The position numbers were made by a program, and so were the translations under genes. Under the pieces are notes generated by a model. The model ran no database searches. It saw only the letters and a program-made list of their open reading frames with translations, and had not been told where the DNA came from. From the NCBI RefSeq assembly GCF_036577625.1, contig NZ_JARBDC010000060.1, positions 1-64,000 on the forward strand: DNA of 64,000 nt. Direction: 5' to 3'. This document shows positions 26,892 through 36,112 of this stretch, piece by piece; position 1 is the first letter of the stretch, and each line of letters opens with the position of its first letter. The stretch is from Paenibacillus_AB sp036577625. GTDB lineage: Bacteria > Bacillota > Bacilli > Paenibacillales > NBRC-103111.

Positions 26892-27389
26892 ATGACACAA
26901 GCTGAAGAACTGTCGTTCCAACACATATATAAAATGTATCGGCTGCCGCTGCACCGTTATTTGGCGCGGCGTACCGGAAACGATAGCGAGGCGGCCGATT
27001 TGGCGCAGGAGACGTTCGTCCGCATGTACGAGAAGCGGGTGCAGCCGGAGACGGCGAAGGCGTGGCTGTTCAAGACGGGCTATCATTTGTTCGTCGACCA
27101 GTGGCGGAAAAAGAGGAGAGCGCTGCACGTTCCGCTCGAATCGATTCCGGATATGCCGGTATCGGACGGATCGCCGGAAGGGGAAGCCGCCATCGCCGAG
27201 CTGCGGCTCGAAATTAGCCGGGCGCTCGGCGAGCTGAAGGCCCGCGACCGCCAGGTGCTGCTGCTGCTCGCGAACCGGGGGATGACGTACAAGGAAATCG
27301 CCGATCAGTTCGGCGTATCGGAAAATGCGATCAAGACGCTCGTCCATCGGGCCCGCAAGCGGATGCGCGAGCTGATGGAAGCGCGCTGA
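26892..27389 (+). CDS. ECF-type RNA polymerase sigma factor
   Basis: This 165-aa sigma-70 family protein has region 2 (YLARRTGNDSEAADLAQETFVRMYEK) and region 4.2 with a helix-turn-helix (MTYKEIADQFGVSENAIKTLVHRARKRM), the layout of extracytoplasmic-function sigma factors. No anti-sigma gene lies beside it; the next gene, on the other strand, is a secreted esterase. The genes it controls cannot be told from the window. Confidence 0.9.
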   Translation: MTQAEELSFQHIYKMYRLPLHRYLARRTGNDSEAADLAQETFVRMYEKRVQPETAKAWLFKTGYHLFVDQWRKKRRALHVPLESIPDMPVSDGSPEGEAAIAELRLEISRALGELKARDRQVLLLLANRGMTYKEIADQFGVSENAIKTLVHRARKRMRELMEAR

Positions 27390-27410
27390 CAGCGGGTGAA
27401 GATACAAAGA

Positions 27411-27443
27411 AATGCCGCCGGGACGACCGGCGGCATTTTTCTT
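27411..27443. terminator. Bidirectional terminator between sigma factor and esterase
   Basis: A 10-bp GC-rich stem (27411-27420 with 27428-27437) with a T-rich tract on the plus side and an AAAGA tract on the other side lies between two convergent genes. Confidence 0.85.
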
Positions 27444-27444
27444 T

Positions 27445-28671
27445 TTACGGATTAATGTAAGCGGTACGGCTTTGCTGCACGTATTGAACGTCGAAGCCGA
27501 GCGCCTCCGCCATGAGCCGCAGCGGAATGTACGTCTTCGTTTCGCCGTTGCTCTCATGCGCGTGGGGCGGGGCGGTATCGATCGTTTTCGCGGTGCCGTC
27601 TACCGTAATGGTCGTCGAATCCATCGTAAGCGCGACGCTTCGGCCGCCGACGCTGACCGTAGCCGTTTTCGTCTCGTCGTTCCAGCCGACGGTCGCTCCG
27701 AGCGCTTCGGCATATTCGCGAAGCGGCACGAACGTACTGCCCTCGATTAAAGCGGGCACATGCGGCGTTTCGATCGTCCGGCCGCCGACAACGACCGTAA
27801 TCGGGGTCGTACGGGCCAAATCTGTCCGATAATCGCCCCATATCGATTTGGCGAACAGCTCGGCGATTTTGTCATACCCGGACTGGTTCGGATGAATGTC
27901 TCTCTCGGCGATATGCGTATACGTTCCTTCGCTGCCGACAAAAGCTTCGGCGACCGGAACCGCCGTCACCTGGAAGCCGTTCCCGCGGAACGTTTGCTCG
28001 ATCTTCTTCAGCGTTGCGGTAAACGTATTTTTTAACGTTTGAGCCTTCGCGTACTCGGCCTTCAAAAAGCTCGGCACGGGCGAATATTGATCCGCTACGT
28101 AGATGCGAACGTTTTTGTTGATCGTGAATATGTTTTGCAGGGCGGAGGTCAAATTATCGGTATATGCTTTCATGAAGGTTGCGGAATAAGCCTCCAGCTC
28201 GGCGTCGCTCATATCCTTCAGCTCGGCGATCATTTTCGATCCGATGTCGTTGCCGCCGATCGTAATCGTGACGAGGGTCGCGGCCGCGAGATCGGATTTG
28301 ATTGTGGCCGCATTCGCCAGCACCTGATCGGCGCGCGGGTCGGGGAGCGATTGCTGAATGTCGGCGCCCTTCACGTTTTTGCCGTCGACGACGGCTTGCA
28401 GCATCGCTTTCAGTCCCGAGCTCGTCAGTCCCGCGATGCCGTAATTGGCAATCGTGGCGCGGCCGTGTATAAGCGCCTGCTCGTATAAGCGATCCGAGTA
28501 GCCGTACGGCGTCGAACCGACCGACATGCCCGGCTCGTAGCCGATCGCAAGCGAATCGCCGAACACGACATACCGTTCCGCGGGAGAGGGTGCGGCCGAT
28601 GCGCTTGAAGCGAAGGCGCACAGCGCCAGCAAGCAGCAGGCGAGCCAGATCGATAACGTCCGTTTTTTCAA
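27445..28671 (-). CDS. Secreted GDSL-type esterase/lipase with copper-amine-oxidase-like N domain
   Basis: This 408-aa protein starts with a signal peptide (MKKRTLSIWLACCLLALCAF, ending around ASA at residues 24-26). The SGNH/GDSL hydrolase follows: block I FGDSLAIGY, block III IGGNDIG and the C-terminal catalytic DIHPNQSGY. About 115 C-terminal residues form a Cu_amine_oxidN1-type domain (FVPLREYAEALGATVGW; YIPLRLMAEALGF), a wall-associated module common in Paenibacillaceae. It is predicted to be an extracellular esterase; substrate unknown. Confidence 0.88.
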   Translation of the reverse strand: MKKRTLSIWLACCLLALCAFASSASAAPSPAERYVVFGDSLAIGYEPGMSVGSTPYGYSDRLYEQALIHGRATIANYGIAGLTSSGLKAMLQAVVDGKNVKGADIQQSLPDPRADQVLANAATIKSDLAAATLVTITIGGNDIGSKMIAELKDMSDAELEAYSATFMKAYTDNLTSALQNIFTINKNVRIYVADQYSPVPSFLKAEYAKAQTLKNTFTATLKKIEQTFRGNGFQVTAVPVAEAFVGSEGTYTHIAERDIHPNQSGYDKIAELFAKSIWGDYRTDLARTTPITVVVGGRTIETPHVPALIEGSTFVPLREYAEALGATVGWNDETKTATVSVGGRSVALTMDSTTITVDGTAKTIDTAPPHAHESNGETKTYIPLRLMAEALGFDVQYVQQSRTAYINP

Positions 28672-28782
28672 AAAATGTCCCTCCTCCTAATCGATGCCAT
28701 AAGCACTAATTCGCGATCGGCCGAAGCCGTTCCTGCCGGCCGGCCGCCGGAAATCGATGTTTTTGCGGCGGGCGGGCCGAAC

Positions 28783-28811
28783 GGGACAGTGCCCGGGGTT
28801 TGTGCTATAAT
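28783..28811 (+). promoter_or_regulatory. Promoter of the DUF2232-gdpP-rplI-dnaC operon
   Basis: A -35 GGGACA (28783-28788), a 17-nt spacer and an extended -10 TGCTATAAT (28803-28811) lie 92 nt before the TTG start of the first gene. The 230-nt region between the divergent genes holds no other feature. Confidence 0.65.
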
Positions 28812-28902
28812 TTGTAACATAGCCGAAAAAAGGAGCCGTGTTGCCGGGAGCTGCGAAATCGGTTTATGGTGTAACCTGATTCCGTTAAGAGGTGACGTTT
28901 TG

Positions 28903-29835
28903 TTGAACAAGCAAGCCTTGTTATGGAGCCTCATCCTGGTGGTGCTGCTCTTGCTCATGTTTACTTCGCTGGCCATGGTTGCGCTCAGCCTGGCCATGAT
29001 CCCGACCGTTTTCCTGTTCGTGAAGCTGGATACGAAACGATTCGTTCTTTACTATGCATTGTCGCTGCTGGTGGTGTATGGGGTCACCGCGGCGTTCGGC
29101 GCCGGCATTTTGGGCACGGTCGCTTCGCTCGTTTCGTTTTGTTTGCTCATTCCGAGCATCGTCATGGGTATTCTGTACAAGCGAAAAGCGTCGGCGCGTT
29201 CGGTCATTACCGGCGGTGCGGTCGCATTTTTGGCGCAATTGCTGCTGTTTCTGCTTGTGACGCAGCTGTCCGGCATCCAAGTCGCGGGCGAAATGCGCGA
29301 GTTCGTCAGAGGCAGTCTGGACACGCTGCCCGCCGAGCTGAAGCAGATGGTGCCACAAAATATGATCGACCTCGTGATCGACATGATGATCCGGCTTCTG
29401 CCGCTTTATCTGATCGGCATATCGCTCTATTTCAGCGTCCTGACGCACTGGATCGTCCGGAAAGCGCTCGTGCGCAGCGGAGAAACGATTCCGGCGATGC
29501 GGCCCGCCAAAGAGTGGATGCTGCCCCGGTCGTTCGTCTGGTACTATTTGATCGCGCTTGTGCTCGGGTTTATTTTCACGGGGACGGGCGGCACGATGAT
29601 CGACATGGTGCTGCTTAACGTCACGCCGATTTTAATGTTCGTTTTTGCGGTGCAGGCGTTCGCGTTTTTCTTCTTCGTCGCCGATACGCGGGGATGGGCG
29701 AAGGCGGTGCCGATCGCCATCGTGGTGGTGCTCGGACCGCTCATGGTGCTGTTGCCGTTCATTATGCAGCTGCTTACGCTGCTCGGCCTGTTCGACGTCG
29801 CCTTCCCGATTCGGAGCCGATTGAAGAAATCATAG
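28903..29835 (+). CDS. DUF2232 (YybS family) membrane protein
   Basis: This 310-aa polytopic protein has about eight hydrophobic segments and matches the YybS/DUF2232 family found upstream of gdpP in Bacilli. The proposed start is TTG at 28903, 8 nt after AGGTG, giving MNKQALLWSLI; the frame is open further upstream but lacks membrane character. It is likely a transporter-like membrane protein; no substrate is known. It begins the operon. Confidence 0.85.
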   Translation: MNKQALLWSLILVVLLLLMFTSLAMVALSLAMIPTVFLFVKLDTKRFVLYYALSLLVVYGVTAAFGAGILGTVASLVSFCLLIPSIVMGILYKRKASARSVITGGAVAFLAQLLLFLLVTQLSGIQVAGEMREFVRGSLDTLPAELKQMVPQNMIDLVIDMMIRLLPLYLIGISLYFSVLTHWIVRKALVRSGETIPAMRPAKEWMLPRSFVWYYLIALVLGFIFTGTGGTMIDMVLLNVTPILMFVFAVQAFAFFFFVADTRGWAKAVPIAIVVVLGPLMVLLPFIMQLLTLLGLFDVAFPIRSRLKKS

Positions 29836-29855
29836 AAGTTTAGGAGCGAGGACGT

Positions 29856-31817
29856 ATGCCGAAGTATTTGTTGAATCGTTGGCATGGACTCCATATTTAT
29901 TGGTCGTCGATTGCCATTCTGCTGCTGTCGGTCGCGCTTTTTTTCTATGAGTGGGTGCTGGGCGTCGTCGGTCTCGCGATCGGGGGCGTGCTGGCGTATT
30001 ACACGCTGGCGGCGGAGCGGGCGTTTCGCAAAGGGCTGAATCAATACGTCGGAACGTTGTCGCATCGGATCAAAAAAGCGGGCAACGAAGTGTTCAACGA
30101 GCTTCCGATCGGCATCGTTTTGTACGATGAGGAACGGAACATCGAATGGCACAACGGCTATGTCGGGAAAATGACGGAGCGCGACTCGCTGATCGGCGAA
30201 CCGCTGCTCGACGTGTTTCCGGGGCTGAAGGGCAAGGACGACAAAGACAACAAGCTCGATCTGACGGTCGGCAAGCATGTGTTTCAGGTGCAGGTGAAGG
30301 CGGAGCATCGGCTTTTGTATTTTCAGGACGTGACGGCGCATGCGGTACTGTCCAAAAAGTACGAGGAAGAGAAAATCGCCATCGGCATCGTCATGCTGGA
30401 CAATTTGGACGAAGCGACGCAAGGGATGGACGACCAGAGCCGCAGCGTCATGCTCGCGAAGGTGACGGGCGAGCTTACCGGCTGGGCGCAAAAATGCGGC
30501 GTCTACATTCGCCGGACCGCCTCGGATCGCTTTCTTATTTTCATGAACAACAAGGCGCTCCGGCAGCTGGAGCAAACCCGGTTCGACATATTGGACGACG
30601 TTCGCGACATAACGATCGAATACAAGCTTCCGCTCACGCTCAGCATCGGCGTCGGGGCCGGGGCCGACAGCTTGATCGAGCTCGGCCAGCTGGCGCAAAC
30701 GAGCCTCGACATGGCGCTCGGACGCGGCGGCGATCAGGCGGCGGTGAAGGTCGGGCAGCGGCTCTCGTTTTACGGCGGCCGCTCGAACGCGGTCGAGAAG
30801 CGCACCCGCGTCAGGGCGAGAGTGATCTCGCACGCGCTGAGAGACTTGATCCGGGACAGCGACAAGGTCGTCATCATGGGGCACCGCATCCCCGATATGG
30901 ATTCGATCGGAGCGGCCGTCGGCGTGCTGAAGGCGGTGCAGGTCAGCCAGAAGGAAGGGTATATCGTCCTGGAAGGGATGAACCCGTCCATCCTGAAGCT
31001 GATGGAAGCGATCAAGGAAGACGAGCGGCTGCACAAATGGTTCATTACGCCCGAGCAGGCGATGCAGATTACGACGCCGCGCAGCTTGGCCGTCGTCGTC
31101 GATACGCACAAGGCGTCGATGGTCGCCGAGCCGAGGCTGCTGCAGCAGACACACCGCATTATGATCATCGATCATCACCGCCGCAGCGAGGAGTTTTTGA
31201 GCGAAGCGACGCTCGTCTACATGGAGCCGTACGCGTCGTCGACGTGCGAGCTGGTGACCGAGCTGCTGCAATATTTCAACGACCGGCTGTCGATGGACGT
31301 GCTGGAGGCGACGTCGCTGCTCGCGGGCATCGTCGTCGACACGAAAAGCTTCTCGCTGCGCACCGGGGCGCGCACGTTCGAAGCGGCGTCGTTTCTGCGC
31401 AGAAGCGGCGCCGACTCCGCGCTCATCCAGCGGATGCTGAAGGAAGACCTGGAGCAGTACATTCGCAAGGCGGAAATCATTAAGCACGCGGAAATGATGT
31501 ACGATCATATCGCGGTCGCCGCAACGGCGCCGGGACGCAAATACCCGCAGCTGCTGATCGCGCAGGTCGCCGACACGCTGATCAACATGACGGACATTAT
31601 GGCTTCGTTCGTCGTCAGCGAGCGGACGGACGGCTTGATCGGCATAAGCGCCAGGTCGCTCGGGCAGATCAACGTCCAGGTCATTATGGAGCGGCTCGGC
31701 GGAGGGGGGCATTTGACGAACGCGGCCACGCAGCTCGAAGGAACCGTCGAGGAGGCGGTGGCCAAGCTGAAGCAGGTGCTCAGGCAAGTCAACGAAGAGG
31801 AGGGACTGTTCGAATGA
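29856..31817 (+). CDS. gdpP: Cyclic-di-AMP phosphodiesterase GdpP
   Basis: This 653-aa enzyme has two N-terminal membrane segments (about residues 15-55), a PAS domain and a degenerate GGDEF domain (TASDRFLIFMNN). The catalytic DHH (GHRIPDMDSIGAA; IIDHHRRSEE) and DHHA1 (GGGGHLTNAA) domains follow. It breaks down c-di-AMP, linking potassium and wall homeostasis with beta-lactam tolerance. Its stop overlaps the rplI start. Confidence 0.96.
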   Translation: MPKYLLNRWHGLHIYWSSIAILLLSVALFFYEWVLGVVGLAIGGVLAYYTLAAERAFRKGLNQYVGTLSHRIKKAGNEVFNELPIGIVLYDEERNIEWHNGYVGKMTERDSLIGEPLLDVFPGLKGKDDKDNKLDLTVGKHVFQVQVKAEHRLLYFQDVTAHAVLSKKYEEEKIAIGIVMLDNLDEATQGMDDQSRSVMLAKVTGELTGWAQKCGVYIRRTASDRFLIFMNNKALRQLEQTRFDILDDVRDITIEYKLPLTLSIGVGAGADSLIELGQLAQTSLDMALGRGGDQAAVKVGQRLSFYGGRSNAVEKRTRVRARVISHALRDLIRDSDKVVIMGHRIPDMDSIGAAVGVLKAVQVSQKEGYIVLEGMNPSILKLMEAIKEDERLHKWFITPEQAMQITTPRSLAVVVDTHKASMVAEPRLLQQTHRIMIIDHHRRSEEFLSEATLVYMEPYASSTCELVTELLQYFNDRLSMDVLEATSLLAGIVVDTKSFSLRTGARTFEAASFLRRSGADSALIQRMLKEDLEQYIRKAEIIKHAEMMYDHIAVAATAPGRKYPQLLIAQVADTLINMTDIMASFVVSERTDGLIGISARSLGQINVQVIMERLGGGGHLTNAATQLEGTVEEAVAKLKQVLRQVNEEEGLFE

Positions 31818-32254
31818 AAGTGATCTTTTTGAAAGACGTGAAGGGCCAGGGGAAAAAAGGGGAAATCAAGGAGCTGTCGGAGGGATACGTCCGCAACTTT
31901 TTGCTGCCGAAAGGGCTGGTCGCGCTCGCTTCGGAAGGAAACGTCAAGCAGCTGGAGCACCAGAAGCTGTCCGAGGAGAAGCGCAAGGAGAAGGAAAAGG
32001 CGGAAGCCCAGGCGCTTGCGGCCAAGTTGTCGGAGATGGTCGTGACGATCAAGACGAAGGCGGGCGAAGGCGGCCGGCTGTTCGGATCGATTACGAGCAA
32101 GCAGATCGCCGAGGAGCTGGAGAAGAAAGGCATCCATCTCGACAAGCGCAAAATCGAAATGAACGACGTCATCCGTTCGCTCGGCACGACAATCGTCAAA
32201 GTGAAGCTGTATCCGGACGTGACGGCGGAGCTGCGCGTCCAAGTGTCGGAATGA
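31814..32254 (+). CDS. rplI: 50S ribosomal protein L9
   Basis: This 146-aa protein has the L9 N-terminal signature MKVIFLKDVKGQGKKGEIKE and GYVRNFLLPKGLA-type motif, then a long helix and a C-terminal domain. ATGA overlap with gdpP indicates coupling, the standard Bacillales order gdpP-rplI-dnaC. Confidence 0.97.
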   Translation: MKVIFLKDVKGQGKKGEIKELSEGYVRNFLLPKGLVALASEGNVKQLEHQKLSEEKRKEKEKAEAQALAAKLSEMVVTIKTKAGEGGRLFGSITSKQIAEELEKKGIHLDKRKIEMNDVIRSLGTTIVKVKLYPDVTAELRVQVSE

Positions 32255-32282
32255 GCAAGGCCATCGAAAGAAGGAGTTTGAC

Positions 32283-33650
32283 ATGAACGGGGACCAGTTT
32301 GTCGAAAACCGCATACCGCCGCAAAATTTGGAGGCGGAGCAGGCGGTTCTCGGAGCGATCCTGCTGGACGGCGACGCGCTGATTACCGTCATGGAGCGGA
32401 TCGGCAGCGACGATTTTTACCGTACGTCCCATCAGCATATATTCGGCGCCATGCTCGAGCTGGCCCAGCAAAACGAACCGATCGACCTGATAACGCTGAC
32501 GGCGAAGCTGCAGGACAACCAGCAGCTCGAAGGGATCGGCGGGATCGGTTACTTGAGCCAACTGGCGAACAGCGTGCCGACGGCGGCGAACGTGGACTAC
32601 TACGCGCAAATCGTCGAGGAGAAGTCGATGCTCCGCCGCCTGATCCGTACGGCGACGCAAATCGTTTCGAGCGGCTACGCCGGCGAAGACGACGTGAGCA
32701 GCTTGCTAGGCGACGCCGAGAAGCGCATATTGGAAATATCGCAGCGCCAGTCGGGAAGCGGGTTCGTTTCGATTCGCGACGTGCTGATGGAAGTGTTCGA
32801 GAAAGTCGAATTTTTGTACAACCATAAGGGCGGGGCGAGCGGCATTCCGTCCGGCTTCCCCGACCTCGACCGGATGACGTCCGGCTTTCAGCGGTCGGAC
32901 TTGATCATCGTGGCGGCGCGGCCGTCGGTAGGGAAAACGGCGTTCTCCCTCAACATCGCCCAGAACGTGGGCGTGCGGGCGAAAGAAACGGTCGCCATCT
33001 TCAGTCTCGAGATGGGCGCCGCGCAGCTCGTGCAGCGGATGATCTGCGCGGAGGCGAACGTCGATGCGACGCGAATGCGCACCGGCCAGCTGGAGGGCGA
33101 CGATTGGGAGAAGCTGACGATGGCGATCGGCACGTTGTCCGAAGCCCAAATTTATATCGACGACTCGCCGTCGGTCACCGTCGCCGACATTCGGGCCAAG
33201 TGCCGGCGGCTGAAGCAGGAGAAAGGGTTAGGCCTCATTTTGATCGATTATTTGCAGCTGATTCAGGGACGCGGCAAAGCCGGGGAAAACCGGCAGCAGG
33301 AAGTTTCGGAAATTTCGCGGACGCTCAAGCAGATCGCGCGGGAGCTCAACGTGCCGGTCATCGCGCTGTCGCAGCTGAGCCGGGGCGTCGAGCAGCGGCA
33401 GGACAAGCGTCCGATGATGTCGGACTTGCGGGAATCGGGATCGATCGAGCAGGACGCCGACATCGTGGCGTTTTTGTACCGCGACGATTATTACGACAAA
33501 GAGTCGGAGAAGAAAAACATTATCGAGATCATTATCGCCAAGCAGCGGAACGGTCCGGTCGGAACGGTCGAGCTGGCTTTCCTGAAAAATTACAACAAAT
33601 TCGTCAGCCTGGACCGAACCCATCAGGAGGTCGCCGCTGGAGCGGGGTGA
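32283..33650 (+). CDS. dnaC: Replicative DNA helicase (DnaC in Bacillus; DnaB family)
   Basis: This 455-aa hexameric helicase has an N-terminal domain starting RIPPQNLEAEQAVLGAIL and a RecA-like core with Walker A ARPSVGKTAFSLN and Walker B GLILIDYLQLI. It unwinds DNA ahead of the fork. It is followed by a GC-rich hairpin with a T run (about 33643-33690), a probable terminator. Confidence 0.97.
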   Translation: MNGDQFVENRIPPQNLEAEQAVLGAILLDGDALITVMERIGSDDFYRTSHQHIFGAMLELAQQNEPIDLITLTAKLQDNQQLEGIGGIGYLSQLANSVPTAANVDYYAQIVEEKSMLRRLIRTATQIVSSGYAGEDDVSSLLGDAEKRILEISQRQSGSGFVSIRDVLMEVFEKVEFLYNHKGGASGIPSGFPDLDRMTSGFQRSDLIIVAARPSVGKTAFSLNIAQNVGVRAKETVAIFSLEMGAAQLVQRMICAEANVDATRMRTGQLEGDDWEKLTMAIGTLSEAQIYIDDSPSVTVADIRAKCRRLKQEKGLGLILIDYLQLIQGRGKAGENRQQEVSEISRTLKQIARELNVPVIALSQLSRGVEQRQDKRPMMSDLRESGSIEQDADIVAFLYRDDYYDKESEKKNIIEIIIAKQRNGPVGTVELAFLKNYNKFVSLDRTHQEVAAGAG

Positions 33651-33764
33651 CGGGGCGAATTCGCTTCCGAACGCCCCGCTTTGGTTTTTCCGGGATCGGA
33701 CGAGGGGATCATGTCTAATTTCCGAACGTTGCTAAGGCTACATGCGGAATTGTTCGTTTATTCG

Positions 33765-33793
33765 TTGACTTTACCAAGGGTGACTGATACACT
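33765..33793 (+). promoter_or_regulatory. purA promoter
   Basis: A -35 TTGACT (33765-33770), a 17-nt spacer and a -10 TACACT (33788-33793) lie 73 nt before the start codon. No PurR box or riboswitch was recognised in the leader. Confidence 0.65.
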
Positions 33794-33866
33794 GAAAATG
33801 CCGCCTTGACTTCGTCGGGCGGGGTTGTCGGCAGTGTCGGAACACACTTGAACTGGAGGTTTTGCC

Positions 33867-35153
33867 ATGTCTAGCGTTGTAGTTGTCGGTTCCCAATGGG
33901 GCGATGAAGGTAAGGGCAAAATTACCGACTTTTTGGCGGAATCGGCCGAAGTCGTCGCAAGATATCAAGGCGGAAACAACGCCGGCCATACGATATTGAT
34001 CCAGGATAAAAAATATAAGCTGCATCTGATTCCTTCCGGAATTTTCTATACAAATAAAATTTGCGTCATCGGCAACGGCATGGTCATCAACCCGGCCGCG
34101 CTGATCGAGGAAATCAACTACATCCACGAGAACGGCTTCTCGACGGAAAACCTGAAAATCAGCGATCGCGCCCACGTCATTATGCCGTACCATTTGCTGC
34201 TGGACGGTCTGGACGAAGACCGGAAAGGCGCCAACAAAATCGGCACGACGCGCAAAGGGATCGGTCCTTGCTATATGGACAAAGCGGCCCGCAACGGCAT
34301 CCGCATCGCCGACCTGCTGGACGCCGAAGAGTTCGAGCGCAAGCTGCGCCACCTCGTCGCCGAAAAAAACACGCTGATCGAGCAAGTATACGGCGGCAAA
34401 GGACTGGACGCCGACTCGATCCTGACCGAATATTTGGGCTACGCCGAAGTGATCCGCCCTTACGTGACCGATACGTCCGTCGTATTGAACGACGCCATCG
34501 ATCAGGGGAAACGGGTGTTGTTCGAAGGCGCGCAAGGCGTCATGCTCGATATCGATCAGGGCACGTATCCGTTCGTCACGTCCTCGAACCCGACGGCGGG
34601 CGGCGTCTGCATCGGCTCCGGGGTAGGTCCGACGAAAATCCATCAAATTATCGGCGTCGCCAAAGCGTACACGACGCGCGTAGGCGACGGTCCGTTCCCG
34701 ACCGAGCTGAACAACGAAACGGGCGACTGGATTCGCGAGAAGGGCAACGAGTACGGCACGACGACCGGACGTCCGCGCCGGGTCGGCTGGTTCGACAGCG
34801 TAGTCGTTCGCCACGCCCGCAGGGTAAGCGGCATTACCGGCCTGTCGCTCAACTCGATCGACGTGCTGTCCGGCCTGCCGACCGTTAAAATTTGCACGCA
34901 TTACGAATATCGCGGCGAAAAGATCGACTATTACCCGGCCAGCCTGAAAATGCTGTCCGAATGCACGGCCGTCTACGAAGAGCTGCCCGGTTGGTCGGAG
35001 GATATTTCCGGCGCGAAATCGCTGGACGATCTCCCCGAAGCGGCCCGACATTATGTGGAGCGCGTCTCCCAGCTGTCCGGCATTCCGATCGCGATCTTTT
35101 CCGTCGGCCGCAACCGCGACCAAACGAACATCGTACGTCCGATTTACGCATAA
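33867..35153 (+). CDS. purA: Adenylosuccinate synthetase
   Basis: This 428-aa enzyme condenses IMP and aspartate with GTP, the first committed step to AMP. The P-loop-like N-terminus VVVVGSQWGDEGKGKITDFL, the GNNAGHTI motif and QGTYPFVTSSNPTAGG are characteristic. It has its own promoter and terminator. Confidence 0.98.
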   Translation: MSSVVVVGSQWGDEGKGKITDFLAESAEVVARYQGGNNAGHTILIQDKKYKLHLIPSGIFYTNKICVIGNGMVINPAALIEEINYIHENGFSTENLKISDRAHVIMPYHLLLDGLDEDRKGANKIGTTRKGIGPCYMDKAARNGIRIADLLDAEEFERKLRHLVAEKNTLIEQVYGGKGLDADSILTEYLGYAEVIRPYVTDTSVVLNDAIDQGKRVLFEGAQGVMLDIDQGTYPFVTSSNPTAGGVCIGSGVGPTKIHQIIGVAKAYTTRVGDGPFPTELNNETGDWIREKGNEYGTTTGRPRRVGWFDSVVVRHARRVSGITGLSLNSIDVLSGLPTVKICTHYEYRGEKIDYYPASLKMLSECTAVYEELPGWSEDISGAKSLDDLPEAARHYVERVSQLSGIPIAIFSVGRNRDQTNIVRPIYA

Positions 35154-35170
35154 GCGATCTACCGCTCAGC

Positions 35171-35213
35171 AAGCCGTCTTTCCGGCCCGAACCGCCGGCA
35201 AGGGCGGCTTTTT
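35171..35213 (+). terminator. Terminator after purA
   Basis: Outer stem AAGCCG (35171-35176) with CGGCTT (35205-35210), with further internal GC pairing, is followed by a T run. Confidence 0.75.
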
Positions 35214-35339
35214 CCGTTTCGCGGCGCTCGTCTGGACACAGGCTTCCCCCGCGTTCGATCGTTTCAAGCGCGTCGTTTTCGTCAATACTGGTGCTAACGA
35301 CATCAAGCTTCGCGGAAGCTCCGGAAGGTGGAATGCGAC

Positions 35340-35915
35340 ATGAAACTGTTCGCTTGGCTCGGAAAAACGCTCGTTACCGCCATTTTGATCGCCGGTTTAT
35401 CGGCGGCGGCGACGCTTTACGTGCTGAACGCGTACGTCCAGGAACTGCTGAAGCCGTATGCGGCCGTATTGCCGACTAATCAAATCAAGTTTTCGGATTT
35501 TGTTGCAAAATTATGGACCGGGTCGAATATAGTAGGTCAGGGGGGTACGCAGCCGAGCGGAAAGGAGAGGACGCCTCAGCCCGATACGAGCAACCCGGTA
35601 ACGAAGCCGCAGCCGGAGGACGACGCCGTCGCCGCATGGGCGCAATCCGGGAAATCGGACGCCCGCGAGAAGGATAAAGTGGTGATGAGCGCCGAGCAGT
35701 TCCAGGCGAAGCGGGAGAAGCTGTCGGAGGAGGACAAGGCGAGCGTGTTCTCGCTGCTCATTTCCAAGCTGCCGCAGGAGGAGCTGCAGCAAATTTCGAC
35801 AAAGCTGGAGGACGGAATTACCCAGGCGGAGCTGCAGGAAATCGAGAAGATCGTGGAACAGTACCTACAACCCGACGAACTCGCAAAATTGATGGAGATC
35901 GTGAACAAATACTAG
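35340..35915 (+). CDS. Hypothetical membrane-anchored protein
   Basis: This 191-aa protein has one N-terminal hydrophobic segment (about residues 10-30), a low-complexity polar and proline-rich linker (about 60-100), and a charged, helical C-terminal half rich in Glu and Lys. A GGTGG site lies 8 nt before the ATG. I recognise no family. The position between purA and a wall peptidase suggests an envelope role, but this is only inference. Confidence 0.75.
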   Translation: MKLFAWLGKTLVTAILIAGLSAAATLYVLNAYVQELLKPYAAVLPTNQIKFSDFVAKLWTGSNIVGQGGTQPSGKERTPQPDTSNPVTKPQPEDDAVAAWAQSGKSDAREKDKVVMSAEQFQAKREKLSEEDKASVFSLLISKLPQEELQQISTKLEDGITQAELQEIEKIVEQYLQPDELAKLMEIVNKY

Positions 35916-36009
35916 ATTCGCCATGCCGATCAAGCAATGCTGGCGCCCGGTATCCCTTGCGAATGCCGCCTTCTTTCACGATCCTCTCACATGGCTTTGC
36001 CGCAGAAAG

Positions 36010-36039
36010 TTGAAACTAGTAGACGGACTGTGGTAAAGT
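36010..36039 (+). promoter_or_regulatory. Promoter of the M23 peptidase gene
   Basis: A -35 TTGAAA (36010-36015), an 18-nt spacer and a -10 TAAAGT preceded by TGG (36034-36039) lie 74 nt before the ATG. Confidence 0.6.
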
Positions 36040-36112
36040 AGAAACGTTGGTGTCGGCTTTTGCTGCCGAAAGTTGCCAACTTTCGTAAAAACCAATGTAA
36101 GAGGAGAAGCAC

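Noticed and set aside
29544..31787. 747-codon minus-strand frame
   Set aside because: Antisense to gdpP, which has full domain structure in the sense strand.
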